Below, in pieces: positions 9,804 through 19,654 of a DNA stretch of 64,000 bases (within the stretch, counting starts at the first letter, position 1; each line of letters opens with the position of its first letter). The notes beneath the pieces were generated by a model. It ran no database searches. It saw only the letters and a program-made list of their open reading frames with translations, and was not told where the DNA came from. The translations under genes and the position numbers were made by a program. The stretch is from an uncultured Shimia sp. (GTDB taxonomy: Bacteria; Pseudomonadota; Alphaproteobacteria; Rhodobacterales; Rhodobacteraceae), in contig NZ_CANMJE010000004.1 in the NCBI RefSeq assembly GCF_947498095.1, positions 204,908-268,907 of the forward strand. The letters are read 5' to 3'.

Positions 9804-10679
9804 ATGACGCGCACGCCCCAAAACCCTGTTCTTGCCGCTTCGCTGACGGTGCTGGCCTCGGGCTTTGTGGCTGGGACAACCCTCTTGGCCAAAGCGCTCG
9901 GAACAGGAGCACTCGGCGCGCCGCTGCACGCATTGCAAATCAGTCAGGGGCGGTTCCTGTTTGCGTTTATGCTCATCTCGACAAGCGCAATCATTCTGCG
10001 CCCCCGATTGCAGCACCCGAATTGGGGGCTCCATCTGGGCCGGTCGAGTCTGGGATGGGGCGGCGTGACCATGATGTTTGCAGCCGCAGCTTTTATCCCT
10101 CTCTCGGATGCCACCGCCATCAGCTTTCTAAACCCGGTCTTTGCGATGATGCTGGCGATCCCTTTTTTGGGCGAGCGGGTCGGTCCTTGGCGCTGGCTGT
10201 CCGCCGTGATTGCCCTATTGGGTGCTGCAATCCTGATGCGCCCGAGTGCAGGTGCCTTGCAAGTCGGAGCCCTGATCGCGCTGGCCTCGGCCATGCTTCT
10301 GGGCGCTGAGCTGATCCTGATAAAACGCCTGTCTTCCCGGGAAAGCCCGTTCCAGATCCTGTGGGTGAACAACCTTTTGGGCGTGTTTCTGTCCAGCGCT
10401 GCGGCGAGTTTCGTTTGGATTGCCCCCACCCCTGCACAATGGGTCGCATTGGCCGGGATCGGAGGCTTGATGGCACTTGCCCAAACTTGTTTTGTCAACG
10501 CAGTGCGATTGGCCGACGCCAGTTTCGTCTCTCCGTTCTTCTACACAACGCTGGCATTCGCAACGCTCTATGACGCGGTGACTTTTCAGGTGGTGCCCGA
10601 TCCGGTCTCATGGGCAGGTGCGGGACTGATCCTGACGGGTGCCGCGGTCTTGGCCTGGCGGGAATCGCGACGTCGCTGA
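9804..10679 (+). CDS. EamA/DMT family transporter
   Basis: 291 residues with about ten hydrophobic helices in two repeated five-helix halves, the EamA (drug/metabolite transporter) fold. Recognisable segments include PLSDATAISFLNPVFAMMLA in the first half and the second-half signature ADASFVSPFFY. Such proteins export or import small metabolites; the substrate cannot be predicted. The ATG at 9804 gives the compact family N-terminus; the longer frame from 9720 adds a hydrophilic stretch unusual for the family. It converges with the ABC-2 permease 5 bp away. Confidence 0.88.
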   Translation: MTRTPQNPVLAASLTVLASGFVAGTTLLAKALGTGALGAPLHALQISQGRFLFAFMLISTSAIILRPRLQHPNWGLHLGRSSLGWGGVTMMFAAAAFIPLSDATAISFLNPVFAMMLAIPFLGERVGPWRWLSAVIALLGAAILMRPSAGALQVGALIALASAMLLGAELILIKRLSSRESPFQILWVNNLLGVFLSSAAASFVWIAPTPAQWVALAGIGGLMALAQTCFVNAVRLADASFVSPFFYTTLAFATLYDAVTFQVVPDPVSWAGAGLILTGAAVLAWRESRRR

Positions 10680-10683
10680 GGCG

Positions 10684-11484
10684 TCAACTCTTAAGGCGAA
10701 AGCCAGTCTTCAGCATGGCCCAAGCCACCGTGCCCAAAACCAGTATCACCGCGACGACGACGATCAGCCCCAACTGAGGCGCGCTATCTGACACACCGAT
10801 CATACCAAAGCGCAGCCCATCAATCAGGTAAAAGATTGGGTTGAAGCGGGTGACGGTCTGCAACACTGGCGGCAACGCTGTGACGGAATAAAACGTCCCT
10901 GACAAAAAGGCCAAGGGCGTGACAATAAAGTTTGTGATCGCGGCCATCTGGTCAAACTTGTTGGCAAACAATCCGGCGATGATGCCCACGATCCCCAACA
11001 GCGTACCGCCCAAACCAACAAACGCCAGCGCCCACAGCGGATGCGCAACGCCGATCCCGAGAAACAGCCAAAGCCCCAACGTAATGGCCAGCGCCACCAA
11101 AGTGCCGCGCACAACACCGCCCGCCAGATACCCCAGCACCAGTTCCAGCGGTGCCAACGGCGGCATCAGCGTGTCAACGATATTGCCTTGCACCTTAGAG
11201 ATCACCAGCGACGACGATGTATTGGCAAAACTGTTCTGGATCACCGTCATCATCAGAATGCCCGGGGCCAGAAACTCGATGAATGGCACGCCCATGACCT
11301 CGCCCCGCCGCGACCCCACAGCGATGGTAAAGATCATCAGGAACAATCCGGCTGTGACCAATGGTGCCAAAAGCGTCTGCGTCCAGACCACTACGAAACG
11401 CGTAATTTCGCGCAAAGCCAGTGTATATAGCCCCAGCCAGTTCACCCGACCAAAGCGGCGCACGCCCATTTCAAGCTGATTCAT
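10684..11484 (-). CDS. ABC-2 type transporter permease
   Basis: 266 residues with six predicted membrane helices and the ABC-2 pattern: an N-terminal amphipathic start, FIEFLAPGILMM, and the loop FLSGTFYSVTALPPVLQ followed by NPIFYLIDGLRFGMIG. It resembles YadH-type export permeases. The partner ATPase is not adjacent in this window, so it may be encoded elsewhere. Substrate unknown. It is divergent from gcrA, so the 125-bp gap probably holds both promoters. Confidence 0.87.
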   Translation of the reverse strand: MNQLEMGVRRFGRVNWLGLYTLALREITRFVVVWTQTLLAPLVTAGLFLMIFTIAVGSRRGEVMGVPFIEFLAPGILMMTVIQNSFANTSSSLVISKVQGNIVDTLMPPLAPLELVLGYLAGGVVRGTLVALAITLGLWLFLGIGVAHPLWALAFVGLGGTLLGIVGIIAGLFANKFDQMAAITNFIVTPLAFLSGTFYSVTALPPVLQTVTRFNPIFYLIDGLRFGMIGVSDSAPQLGLIVVVAVILVLGTVAWAMLKTGFRLKS

Positions 11485-11511
11485 GGCGTCCCTGCCCCGT
11501 TTCGCTGATTC
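11478..11511. promoter_or_regulatory. Two GANTC (CcrM) sites upstream of gcrA
   Basis: GATTC occurs at 11478-11482 and 11507-11511, and GACTC spans the gcrA stop (12177-12181). CcrM methylates GANTC and GcrA acts at methylated GANTC promoters in alphaproteobacteria. Sites this close to gcrA suggest cell-cycle feedback, though two sites in this interval could arise by chance. Confidence 0.35.
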
Positions 11512-11609
11512 TCTGCCTTGTAACTCGGACAGGGGTGACTACAATAGGCCCTCGACCAAGAAATGAAGGGCGGTCCGTCGGGGCCGCTTTATTAGTTAGG
11601 GAAGTTGCG

Positions 11610-12176
11610 ATGTCCTGGACCGACGAGCGCGTAGAGCTTTTGAAAAAGATGTGGGGCGAAGGCCAGTCTGCAAGCCAGATCGCCAAGGAACTCGGCGGCG
11701 TGACCCGCAACGCGGTGATTGGCAAAGTCCACCGGTTGGGCCTGTCGAACCGCGCGACCAAATCTGACGCCAAACCCAAGGCCGAGGCAAAACCCAAGGC
11801 AGCCCCCAAGCCCAAGGCAGCGGCAAAACCCTCTGCGCCCAAGGCCGAGCCAAAGCCCGAGCCAGCACCGGCCAAACCGGTGATGTCTGCAGCCCGCAAG
11901 GCGATCATTCCCGCCGGCCAACCCCTGCCGCCGCAACCATCGGCCAATGAGATTAGCCCCGAGGCGCTTGCCAAGGTCAGCGAGATTGAGAAATCGGCCA
12001 AGAAGCTGTCGCTGATGGAACTGACCGAGCGCACCTGCAAGTGGCCGGTCGGAGACCCTGCAACCGATGATTTCTGGTTCTGCGGTTTACCGGTTCAAGC
12101 GGGCAAACCCTATTGCGATGCCCATGTCGGCGTGGCGTTCCAGCCCATGAGCGCACGACGCGACCGCAAACGCTAA
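11610..12176 (+). CDS. gcrA: GcrA cell cycle regulator
   Basis: 188 residues. The N-terminal helix-turn-helix starts MSWTDERVELLKKMWGEG and continues through GGVTRNAVIGKVHRLGL, the GcrA hallmark. Residues 50-90 form a Lys/Ala/Pro-rich low-complexity linker (repeats of KPKA). The C-terminal part has Cys143, Cys158, Cys169 and His172 in a CKWP...FCGLP...YCDAH arrangement that may bind a metal or the sigma factor. GcrA binds RNA polymerase sigma-70 and activates promoters with methylated GANTC. ATG 11610 is chosen because MSWT is the invariant start; the longer frame (11421) is not plausible. A strong hairpin follows. Confidence 0.95.
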   Translation: MSWTDERVELLKKMWGEGQSASQIAKELGGVTRNAVIGKVHRLGLSNRATKSDAKPKAEAKPKAAPKPKAAAKPSAPKAEPKPEPAPAKPVMSAARKAIIPAGQPLPPQPSANEISPEALAKVSEIEKSAKKLSLMELTERTCKWPVGDPATDDFWFCGLPVQAGKPYCDAHVGVAFQPMSARRDRKR

Positions 12177-12197
12177 GACTCAATCACTAAAACCTGT

Positions 12198-12234
12198 AAC
12201 CCCCGTGGTCCTCAGGCCGCGGGGGTTTCCTTTT
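12198..12234 (+). terminator. Rho-independent terminator after gcrA
   Basis: AACCCCCG...CGGGGGTT stem followed by TTCCTTTT on the plus strand. It overlaps the last codons of the convergent prephenate dehydrogenase gene. Confidence 0.8.
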
Positions 12235-12991
12235 GGTAGCTGCCTTCTTCGGCCTCAAACCGTGTTCGCAAGTCTTCAGCACCTGCAAAAAACGCTTCAC
12301 GCACCACAGCGGCAAAGGGGTTGGCCGCCTCAATGGCGTGCAGCACAGTGGGTGGGTCATCCTTCACCATACCCACAGCTTCGGCCAACAGGTCAAAGCT
12401 GGCGGTGGTCATGCGATGTGGTAAGGGGCCCATCCCGGTCAAAACCTTGGCGATCAAATGCGTCAGCCCCTGTACCATGGCCGCCTCTCGGTCATGGGCT
12501 TCTGCGCTCTCAACAATGACGTCCAACCCCAGCCAACGCAGGAAGGCCGCCACTTGCCGCCACGCCGCACCTCGGACCGGGCAGACTACCACCTTACGTC
12601 CCCCGATCCCCTCAGCGGCACTTTGTGGCCCAAACAAGGGGTGGGTTCCAACGATCTGAACATGATCTGGTAGGGCGTCACGCATGGCCACAATCGGCGC
12701 AAGTTTGACCGAGCCGACGTCAATCACCACGGCGCCGTGTTTTAAGAAAGGTGCGATCTCGGTGCAAAGGTGCCGCATCCTTGCCACCGGTACAGCCAGC
12801 ACAACAATGTCCGACGCGGCAATCTCTTCCAACGATCCCATGGGAAGATCGCGACCGTCTGGCAATCTGGCCTGCCCATAGGCGGGATCAAACACGCGCA
12901 GATCAAAGTGCGCGATCAGGGATTGCGCGGCAAGGCGCCCAAAAGCACCAAATCCAAAAAGGCCCAAACTGGGCGGGTGTGAATGGCCCAT
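12212..12991 (-). CDS. tyrA: Prephenate/arogenate dehydrogenase family protein
   Basis: 259 residues. It has the N-terminal NAD(P) fold LGLFGFGAFGRLAA, the motif VIDVGSVK, and the catalytic-site segment VGTHPLFGPQSA with the conserved His. TyrA-type enzymes oxidatively decarboxylate prephenate (or arogenate) in tyrosine biosynthesis. No ACT or chorismate mutase domain is present. It is shorter than typical 280-310-residue relatives but looks intact. It converges on gcrA with the shared terminator at its 3' end. Confidence 0.85.
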   Translation of the reverse strand: MGHSHPPSLGLFGFGAFGRLAAQSLIAHFDLRVFDPAYGQARLPDGRDLPMGSLEEIAASDIVVLAVPVARMRHLCTEIAPFLKHGAVVIDVGSVKLAPIVAMRDALPDHVQIVGTHPLFGPQSAAEGIGGRKVVVCPVRGAAWRQVAAFLRWLGLDVIVESAEAHDREAAMVQGLTHLIAKVLTGMGPLPHRMTTASFDLLAEAVGMVKDDPPTVLHAIEAANPFAAVVREAFFAGAEDLRTRFEAEEGSYQKETPAA

Positions 12992-13176
12992 CGTGTGGCT
13001 CCGTCATCAGGGCCGCGTGTTTGGATGGATGTTCTGCCTCTTGATGCTCAACCCGCCGTCACGCGGCGGTTAAACATGCTGAAAGCCCCGCCACTTATGT
13101 GATCAAGGGATAATAGACAACTGAGGTGAGGCATGTACGTGTCATGGGGCCAGATGTCACGATGGGCGCGATGGTG

Positions 13177-14376
13177 TCAATAGGTTGCGCCTTCGCGCAG
13201 ATCGATGTGACGCACATAAAGCGCAGCCAGAAACGACACCAGAACCGACCCCAAAATAATCAGAAGCAATCGCAGTGCTGCGGTTTCCGGCGTCAAAAGC
13301 GCGCCTGTGAGGCTGGTGAGCAACGCCCCTCCTGCCACGGCCATCCCCCCCGACAATCCCGAGGCGCTGCCTGCAAGGTTAGGTCGCACCGACATGACGC
13401 CGCTTGAGGCCGACGGCAGGGTCAACCCGTTGCCAAGCCCAACAAACATGATCGCCCCGGTATAAGTCACAGGGTGCAACACCCCGGATGCCATAAGACT
13501 AAGCCCGAGGATCACGCCAAACATCGCCGAAACGCGTCCTGCGATGACCATCCAGAAAAGTGGCACACGGCTGGCAAATCGCCCGGACAGGTAGCTGCCC
13601 AGCGCAAAACCTCCGGTGATCGCGCCAACCGCAATACCGATGGATGAGGTGGACAGTTTGAACTCGGCGGCCCCAACCAGCGCGGCGCCAGTCACGTAGA
13701 CGTAAAAAGCCCCAAGCGAGAATGTCTGGCAGATCGAATACCCCCAGAAACGGCGTGAGCGAAACAGGTCTGGGTAAGTGCGGAACTGACTGAGGATGGT
13801 TTTGGACTTGTTCATATTGGTTTCGCCCAGATCCCACCAACACAAGGCTGTCAGCGCCACGCCGACCACCGCAAAGAACAAGAAATTCGACCGCCAGCCA
13901 AACAGTTGATCCAGAAAGCCGCCAAACATGGGCCCGGTCATGGGCGCCACCGCCATCGCCAGAGAGATATAGCCCATCAGGGATGCCGCCGAACGTTCGT
14001 CATGCATGTCTCGCACCACCGCGCGGCTCAGCGCCATGCCTGCCACGATGGCGCCCTGAAACATGCGGAACACCAGAAAAACCCAGATATCTTGCGCAAA
14101 CAGGCATCCAAACGACGCAACCGTGTAGATCAGCAACCCCGCCATCAACAAGGGGCGTCGCCCGTAGCGATCCGAAAGCGGTCCCATGATGATTTGCAAA
14201 CATGCGGTGATCGCCAGATAGCCGGAAATCGACAGGTTCGCCATTGCATAGCTGACCTCAAAATCCTGGGCGATATGGGCCAGCGACGGCAAGTACATGT
14301 TGAGCGAGAGAACTGACACCGCCGTCATTAGGACCAGCGTTGACACCCGCGGCGGTGAGGTCGCGGCTTTCAGCAT
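13177..14376 (-). CDS. Bcr/CflA family multidrug efflux MFS transporter
   Basis: About 399 residues and twelve predicted helices. The N-terminal helix SVLSLNMYLPSLAHIAQDF and the loop motif GPLSDRYGRRPLL are typical of the Bcr/CflA subgroup (proton-driven export of bicyclomycin, chloramphenicol and others). ATG 14376 is preferred; a TTG at 14406 would overlap the asmA stop and has no ribosome-binding site. The gene lies directly after the AsmA-like gene on the same strand. Confidence 0.88.
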   Translation of the reverse strand: MLKAATSPPRVSTLVLMTAVSVLSLNMYLPSLAHIAQDFEVSYAMANLSISGYLAITACLQIIMGPLSDRYGRRPLLMAGLLIYTVASFGCLFAQDIWVFLVFRMFQGAIVAGMALSRAVVRDMHDERSAASLMGYISLAMAVAPMTGPMFGGFLDQLFGWRSNFLFFAVVGVALTALCWWDLGETNMNKSKTILSQFRTYPDLFRSRRFWGYSICQTFSLGAFYVYVTGAALVGAAEFKLSTSSIGIAVGAITGGFALGSYLSGRFASRVPLFWMVIAGRVSAMFGVILGLSLMASGVLHPVTYTGAIMFVGLGNGLTLPSASSGVMSVRPNLAGSASGLSGGMAVAGGALLTSLTGALLTPETAALRLLLIILGSVLVSFLAALYVRHIDLREGATY

Positions 14377-14392
14377 GAGAGTTGTCGCATTA

Positions 14393-16321
14393 TCAGTCGC
14401 CGCCAAACAGTTTCAGAAGTTGGTCTTTGACCTCATCCTCAACCGCATCTTGAACAGCTTCTTCTGTCGAGCGCGTATCATCCGGCGCAAGGTTCAGTTC
14501 TTTTTCGACCTTTTCTTGCAAGTACTGGTCGGCCTCTTCTTTCAGTTTTTCCTTTTCCACCTCGAGATCAACGCCGAGAGCCTTGTCCAGCTCGGGGCGG
14601 ATCGAGGGGTCATCCCAGCTGCCTTTGATGCGTACGGGAATGGCCAGACCCTGTTCATCCGACGATCGGATTTGCGGGGTAAACAGATAGTTGATGGTCC
14701 GCTCACCCAGACCCACGACACCTTCGCCTTTGGCCAAGACATTGGGTAACTCGAGCAACAGGTCGTCATTGCTCAGTACACCTGCCGCAATGGTCGCGGT
14801 TCCTGTCAGCGCGTCAAACACCGTTGTGCCGCCGCCAGGTTTGCCACGAAGCAGGCGATCAAGATCAAGTCCATCTATCGTGCCCTGCCCGACCTCAACC
14901 GACGCATCCCCCTTGAGCGAGTTCATGATCGCATGCACCGACTGGCCAACCCCGAGGAACGACAGGCTCAACCCCGCCTTGCCGGTAAATCGGTCAATGT
15001 CCATTGTGTCAGTCAGCAGACCTTTGAGCGCCATGCCCTGTGCTGTCATTTTGCCGCCCACTGACAGGCCACTGCGGTTGTTGGCGACGAATTGCCCGGT
15101 GATCTGCCCGTCATAAGCGTTAATTTCACGCAAAGTGAAAACAGCACGTGCATTGTCGACATTGACCGCCATGCGCGAGCGGCCCAGCTTTAGGTTGCCA
15201 AGGTCAATTGCCTCGGCCGCCAAAACAATCTCACCATCAAATGCGGCCAGCCCACTGGCATCAATCGGCGCCTTGGACCATCCGCTGTCTCCTGATCCGC
15301 TGGTGTCTGCGTTCGATCCATCGCTTTCACCGAATTGGCTAAGGTCCAGTTTTCCCGAAACAAATTGGGCAGTCACGACGGGTTTCGCGCCTGCTATCAG
15401 CACATCCGCCTGGGCGCTTAAAGAGTTGCCCAGTGCTGTCAGACTGCCATCGCGCAAGGTAAATCGCCCGTCTTGGGTATAGGTGATCTGGCCCCGCACC
15501 GACGCGGGTCCCTCGATCCCGGCCGCAGGCAGGCCAAGGGCGGCCATCAACTTGTCCGGGTTCGGCACGGACGCATCCAGCAAGCCCCCCAGCTGTGGCG
15601 TAATGCCGGCGCGCCCGTCAAACGAGAGGGTTGCGCCTGCCGCGTCCATCTTGGCCACGATCCCCGATACTTTCCCGGCCAACAACGTCTCAAGATCGGC
15701 AACAGTGGCCGTCACGGACACATCCGCGCCTGCCGGGCGCAGGATCAATGCCACATCCGCAGGTTTCCGCGGATCCGGCCATTTCAACCGCGCATCCACA
15801 TCGGCGATCTCAAAACTGTCTCCGCCATGATCGATATAGCGCAGACGCGCGTCGCGGATCACCAGATTTTCAAGGATCAGCGCCCCACCACTTTCGTTCT
15901 GCCCGGCCTCTGCCGGAGCATCAGTGGCAGCCGCGCTGCCGAACAGTTCCCAGTTGGCGCGACCATCCTTGGCCACTTCCAACAGCACATCCGGGCTGAC
16001 CGCCTCGATGCGCGTCACCCGGATGTCGCCGCCGATCAGGCTCATCACATCAACACCGATGGCAGCACTTTCGGCGCGGAACATCGGGCCCGCATCGGAC
16101 CACTCAGCATTGCTTAAAGACACCGGCCCCGTCGCCACACCAAAGACCGGATACCAGCTGATCCCGACAGCCCCATCAAAGACCAGATCACGGCCCGTAT
16201 AGGATTTCACCTGATCCGCCGCAATTTTCGCAATCCGCTCGCCGGGCAAGGCCACGACCAGCACCACAAGGCCGATCACCAACAGAACAACCGCAACCAA
16301 CAAAACCCGGATCAAACGCAT
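14393..16321 (-). CDS. AsmA family protein
   Basis: 642 residues with an N-terminal membrane anchor (residues about 3-27) and a long, beta-rich periplasmic part. It matches AsmA organisation: an early segment with the conserved [10 protein letters not shown] motif, and the C-terminal AsmA-2 region ([22 protein letters not shown], later [12 protein letters not shown]). AsmA-like proteins are thought to bridge the periplasm and move phospholipid to the outer membrane. ATG 16321 has a GAGGTG ribosome-binding site at ideal spacing; the TTG 12 bp upstream does not. The acidic C-terminus (residues about 590-640) looks like a charged coil. Confidence 0.88.
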   Translation of the reverse strand: MRLIRVLLVAVVLLVIGLVVLVVALPGERIAKIAADQVKSYTGRDLVFDGAVGISWYPVFGVATGPVSLSNAEWSDAGPMFRAESAAIGVDVMSLIGGDIRVTRIEAVSPDVLLEVAKDGRANWELFGSAAATDAPAEAGQNESGGALILENLVIRDARLRYIDHGGDSFEIADVDARLKWPDPRKPADVALILRPAGADVSVTATVADLETLLAGKVSGIVAKMDAAGATLSFDGRAGITPQLGGLLDASVPNPDKLMAALGLPAAGIEGPASVRGQITYTQDGRFTLRDGSLTALGNSLSAQADVLIAGAKPVVTAQFVSGKLDLSQFGESDGSNADTSGSGDSGWSKAPIDASGLAAFDGEIVLAAEAIDLGNLKLGRSRMAVNVDNARAVFTLREINAYDGQITGQFVANNRSGLSVGGKMTAQGMALKGLLTDTMDIDRFTGKAGLSLSFLGVGQSVHAIMNSLKGDASVEVGQGTIDGLDLDRLLRGKPGGGTTVFDALTGTATIAAGVLSNDDLLLELPNVLAKGEGVVGLGERTINYLFTPQIRSSDEQGLAIPVRIKGSWDDPSIRPELDKALGVDLEVEKEKLKEEADQYLQEKVEKELNLAPDDTRSTEEAVQDAVEDEVKDQLLKLFGGD

Positions 16322-16455
16322 GGGACACCTCAACGTATACTGCTCAATCCCAGCCTAGACCCGCCCGGGGTCGTCAGGCAATGGGGATTGGGTCACGGGG
16401 TGGTGAGGCGCGATCTCTCTTTGCCTTCAATCCACCGATCCCCTATACGGCCCCC

Positions 16456-17841
16456 ATGACCCAGAACCCGCCCGATCTGCGCCCCGATCTCGCCCGAGCC
16501 CAAGTCCGTGACACCGCCCGCCCCGGTCAGCCGACCGTGGGGATGGTCAGCCTTGGCTGCCCCAAAGCGCTGGTCGATAGTGAACGTATCCTCACGCGCT
16601 TGCGTGCCGAAGGGTACGGCGTTTCGCCCGACTATTCCGGCGCCGATGCGGTGATCGTAAACACCTGTGGCTTTCTCGACAGCGCCAAGGCCGAGAGCCT
16701 TGAGGCAATTGGGGAAGCGCTGAATGAAAACGGTAAGGTCATCGTCACCGGCTGTCTGGGCGCAGAACCCGAATACATCACCGGCGTCCATCCCAAGGTT
16801 TTGGCCGTCACCGGACCGCATCAATACGAACAGGTGCTGGACGCCGTGCACGCGGCAGTACCGCCTGACCCCGACCCCTTTGTCGACCTGTTGCCCGCCT
16901 CGGGCGTCTCCCTGACCCCGCGCCACTACAGCTATCTCAAGATTTCCGAGGGTTGTAACCACAAGTGCCGGTTCTGCATTATCCCCGACATGCGCGGCAA
17001 GCTGGCCTCGCGCCCCGTTCACGCGGTGCTGCGCGAAGCAGAGAAACTGGTCGAAAGTGGTGTGAAAGAACTCTTGGTCATCTCTCAGGACACTTCGGCT
17101 TATGGCCTCGATCGCAAGTATTCGTCCCATCCGTGGAAAGACCGCGAGGTACGCAGCCACATCACCGACCTCGCCCGCGAGCTGGGCCAGTTCGATGCCT
17201 GGGTGCGGCTGCACTATGTCTACCCTTACCCGCATGTGCGCGAGTTGATCCCGCTGATGGCGGAGGGGTTGATCCTGCCCTACCTCGACATCCCGTTCCA
17301 GCATTCTCACCCGGACGTGCTGAAACGCATGGCCCGGCCCGCCGCTGGCGCCAAAACGCTGGACGAGATCGCCAAATGGCGCGAGGTTTGTCCGGACATC
17401 ACCCTGCGCTCGACCTTTATCGTCGGCTATCCGGGCGAAACAGAGGCCGAGTTCCAACACCTTCTGGATTGGATGGACGAGGCACAATTGGATCGCGTCG
17501 GCTGTTTTCAATACGAAAACGTCGATGGCGCGCGGTCAAACGATCTGCCGGATCATGTGCCGGGCGAAGTCAAACAAGACCGCTGGAACCGCTTTATGGA
17601 AAAAGCCCAAGGTATCTCCGAGGCCAAACTCGCCGCCAAGGTCGGTCAGACAATGGACGTGATCGTGGACGACATAGACGCCGACGGCGTGGCCACCTGC
17701 CGCACAAAAGCTGACGCGCCCGAAATTGATGGCAACCTGTTCATTGATGTGGGAACCGAAGGGTTGTCAGTCGGCGACATCGTCTCGGTTGAAGTCGATG
17801 AGGCAGGAGAGTATGATTTGTGGGGTGCGCTTCGGCCCTGA
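16456..17841 (+). CDS. rimO: Ribosomal protein S12 methylthiotransferase RimO
   Basis: 461 residues in three domains: N-terminal UPF0004 with cysteines in SLGCPKA, NTCGFLD and TGCLGAEP; a radical-SAM core with Cys167, Cys171, Cys174 in GCNHKCRFC; and a C-terminal TRAM domain. The central [10 protein letters not shown] segment separates RimO from MiaB. The enzyme methylthiolates Asp88 of ribosomal protein S12. ATG 16456 is used; the 25 extra codons of the longer frame overlap the upstream asmA promoter area. Confidence 0.94.
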   Translation: MTQNPPDLRPDLARAQVRDTARPGQPTVGMVSLGCPKALVDSERILTRLRAEGYGVSPDYSGADAVIVNTCGFLDSAKAESLEAIGEALNENGKVIVTGCLGAEPEYITGVHPKVLAVTGPHQYEQVLDAVHAAVPPDPDPFVDLLPASGVSLTPRHYSYLKISEGCNHKCRFCIIPDMRGKLASRPVHAVLREAEKLVESGVKELLVISQDTSAYGLDRKYSSHPWKDREVRSHITDLARELGQFDAWVRLHYVYPYPHVRELIPLMAEGLILPYLDIPFQHSHPDVLKRMARPAAGAKTLDEIAKWREVCPDITLRSTFIVGYPGETEAEFQHLLDWMDEAQLDRVGCFQYENVDGARSNDLPDHVPGEVKQDRWNRFMEKAQGISEAKLAAKVGQTMDVIVDDIDADGVATCRTKADAPEIDGNLFIDVGTEGLSVGDIVSVEVDEAGEYDLWGALRP

Positions 17842-17966
17842 CAACGTCAGGCAAATGATCTGGGTGACCATGTAAGTAACGAGCGGGTGGAGTCTCACTT
17901 GTTTCAGAGATCAATAAAAAAACGACGATCGCAGGTCTACCGTTGAACAACCAAGCTAGCGAAAGC

Positions 17967-17985
17967 GTATCGTCCACAACGATAC
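17967..17985. promoter_or_regulatory. 7-bp inverted repeat upstream of DUF393 gene
   Basis: GTATCGT-CCACA-ACGATAC, a perfect 7-bp-arm inverted repeat about 80 bp before the DUF393 start. It could be an operator or a small hairpin; there is no U-tract, so it is not a convincing terminator for rimO. Confidence 0.35.
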
Positions 17986-18067
17986 AAGTTACCTGACACA
18001 CCAAAACCTTGCATCCAATCTCCCACCCCATACGTATCCTCTAGGACCCTTCACCTAAGAGGCCCCC

Positions 18068-18472
18068 ATGCCCACCGAAACCCGCGTCCTTTACAATGCC
18101 GAATGCCCCGTCTGCGACGCCGAGATCTGCCATTACGCGGCCTACACCTCGAAACGCGACCTTCCCGTTCGCTATGACGATCTGAACACTGAGGCCCGCG
18201 AGGCATGGGGCGTCGACGCCACCACCGCCGCGCAACGTCTGCACGTGATGCACAACGGTGAGATCCACGCCGGCCTTGATGCCTTCCGCATCCTCTGGTC
18301 GCAGATGCCCCGCTATCGCCCTCTCGCGTGGATCACCGGTCTCCCCGGCCTCTACTACGTGTTTAGCTGACTCTATGATCACGCGCTCGCCCCGGCTCTA
18401 TACAACCGCCACCTCCGGCGACAAAAACGAACCAGCGATGATCTGGCGAAAAAATCCAATTCAGCTTCGTGA
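18068..18472 (+). pseudogene. DUF393 (DCC thiol-disulfide family) gene interrupted by in-frame TGA
   Basis: The first 100 codons encode a DUF393/DCC-type protein with the CPVC motif (YNAECPVCDAE). The frame stops at TGA 18368-18370 just after GLYYVFS. Reading through that stop, the same frame continues LYDHALAPALYNRHLRR to a second TGA at 18470-18472. That is the usual family C-terminus (Tyr-Asp...Ala-Pro-x-Leu-Tyr...Arg-His-x-Arg-Arg) and gives 134 residues, the normal length. A TGG-to-TGA change or a sequencing error explains this best. If the short form is made, it keeps the CxxC but lacks the last helix. Confidence 0.75.
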
Positions 18473-18572
18473 AACCACTTGTTTCCATCGCATCGACAAG
18501 TGCCCTTAAAAGCCCTGCGGCAGAGCTGTTCAACCGGGCATGTGGTGATCGTGAAGGGGGTCTGAGACCGTT

Positions 18573-19583
18573 CTACCCGGTGTCCGAGCGATCACGGAAC
18601 ACACCACCGGTTCGGATTCTATTCGGCGAGAGGCCGTATTGCGATTTGTAAGCGCTCGAGAGCGTGCCGGTCGACCCAAAGCCACAAGCCAGCGCAATAT
18701 CTATCAGAGGCATCTTGGTGCTGGTGATCAGGATATGCGATTTCTTGACCCGAAGCTGTTTGTAGTATCGGGCGGGGGACGTATCCAAAACGGTTTGGAA
18801 CAGACGTTCCAGGTGGCGAATTGAGACGTTAATGCGCTGGGAAATCTCAGTTGTCGACAAGGGCTCGGCAAGGTTGTCTTCCATCACGCGGATCGCGTGC
18901 TCGACCAGAGGATTAAACATGTTGGTCAGGAAGCTGGTGCCTTTGGGTTGCTCAGCGGCGGTGTCTCTGATTGTTTCAATCTGCAAAAGGCTCGCCAGTT
19001 CGGCAATCTCGTTGCGCGACAAGTGTTTGGCGACCAAATGCAGCGTCAACTCTGGTGTAAACCCAACCCCAGCGCAGGTCATAACGCCATTCGCGGTTTC
19101 CAGATAGCTGGTATTCAGGGCTGAATATGACCCCTCTTCGTTCAAGAGCGTGACATCGCGCCAATGGGTTGTCACCGGCAGATCAAAGGCTTTGGCGGCT
19201 TTGATATAGGCCGTCGCCGCATCGGACAGAACCGCGATGGGCCGTCTATGGCGCTGCATCGCCCGCACGCGGCCCAGCCACCCCTTTGGATCGCAGTTTT
19301 CGCCGCCGACAACGATCAGAATATCTGCGAGCGCGTGGTCAAAGATAGCCGGCTCTGCCCGTGCGAGAGTCCCGCAGGCCGCGGTCACAAAGCCCGGAAC
19401 ATCAGACACAACGTTCCAGCCAAACGCGACTGTGTTCGAGATCCTGTTGGCATAGTTCAGAACTGTGAGGATGGACGACAACTCAAATTCAGAGAACCCC
19501 GGTTGCACAAATACCTCGACCGAGATTGGCTCGGGCGCGCCGCCGCCTGCAGGTTTTTGGTGATGGCGCACGGAATTACTCAT
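18573..19583 (-). CDS. GlxA family transcriptional regulator (DJ-1/PfpI + AraC HTH)
   Basis: 336 residues. The N-terminal DJ-1/PfpI-like amidase-fold domain (about 20-190) has IVVGGENC and the later FTPELTLHLV segment. A C-terminal AraC/XylS double helix-turn-helix (about 225-325) includes ISQRINVSIRHLERLFQ and IALACGFGSTGTLSSAYK. Regulators of this type control choline, carnitine, glycine-betaine or arginine catabolism in related bacteria, but none of those genes are adjacent, so the ligand is unknown. It is downstream of dgkA on the same strand with a 71-bp gap. Confidence 0.9.
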   Translation of the reverse strand: MSNSVRHHQKPAGGGAPEPISVEVFVQPGFSEFELSSILTVLNYANRISNTVAFGWNVVSDVPGFVTAACGTLARAEPAIFDHALADILIVVGGENCDPKGWLGRVRAMQRHRRPIAVLSDAATAYIKAAKAFDLPVTTHWRDVTLLNEEGSYSALNTSYLETANGVMTCAGVGFTPELTLHLVAKHLSRNEIAELASLLQIETIRDTAAEQPKGTSFLTNMFNPLVEHAIRVMEDNLAEPLSTTEISQRINVSIRHLERLFQTVLDTSPARYYKQLRVKKSHILITSTKMPLIDIALACGFGSTGTLSSAYKSQYGLSPNRIRTGGVFRDRSDTG

Positions 19584-19654
19584 GCTGATACGACCATGGT
19601 GCCAATGTTTGTGATCTCAAGGACGGTGTGCACACGATCAAACAACAATCAGAC

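Noticed and set aside
13051..13070. CCGCCG-TCACG-CGGCGG hairpin as terminator
   Set aside because: No U-tract on either side; lies between the Bcr/CflA and prephenate dehydrogenase genes on the same strand. Left unassigned.
18368..18370. TGA as selenocysteine codon in the DUF393 gene
   Set aside because: The position is not a catalytic Cys in the family and no SECIS-like structure or selenium genes were seen.
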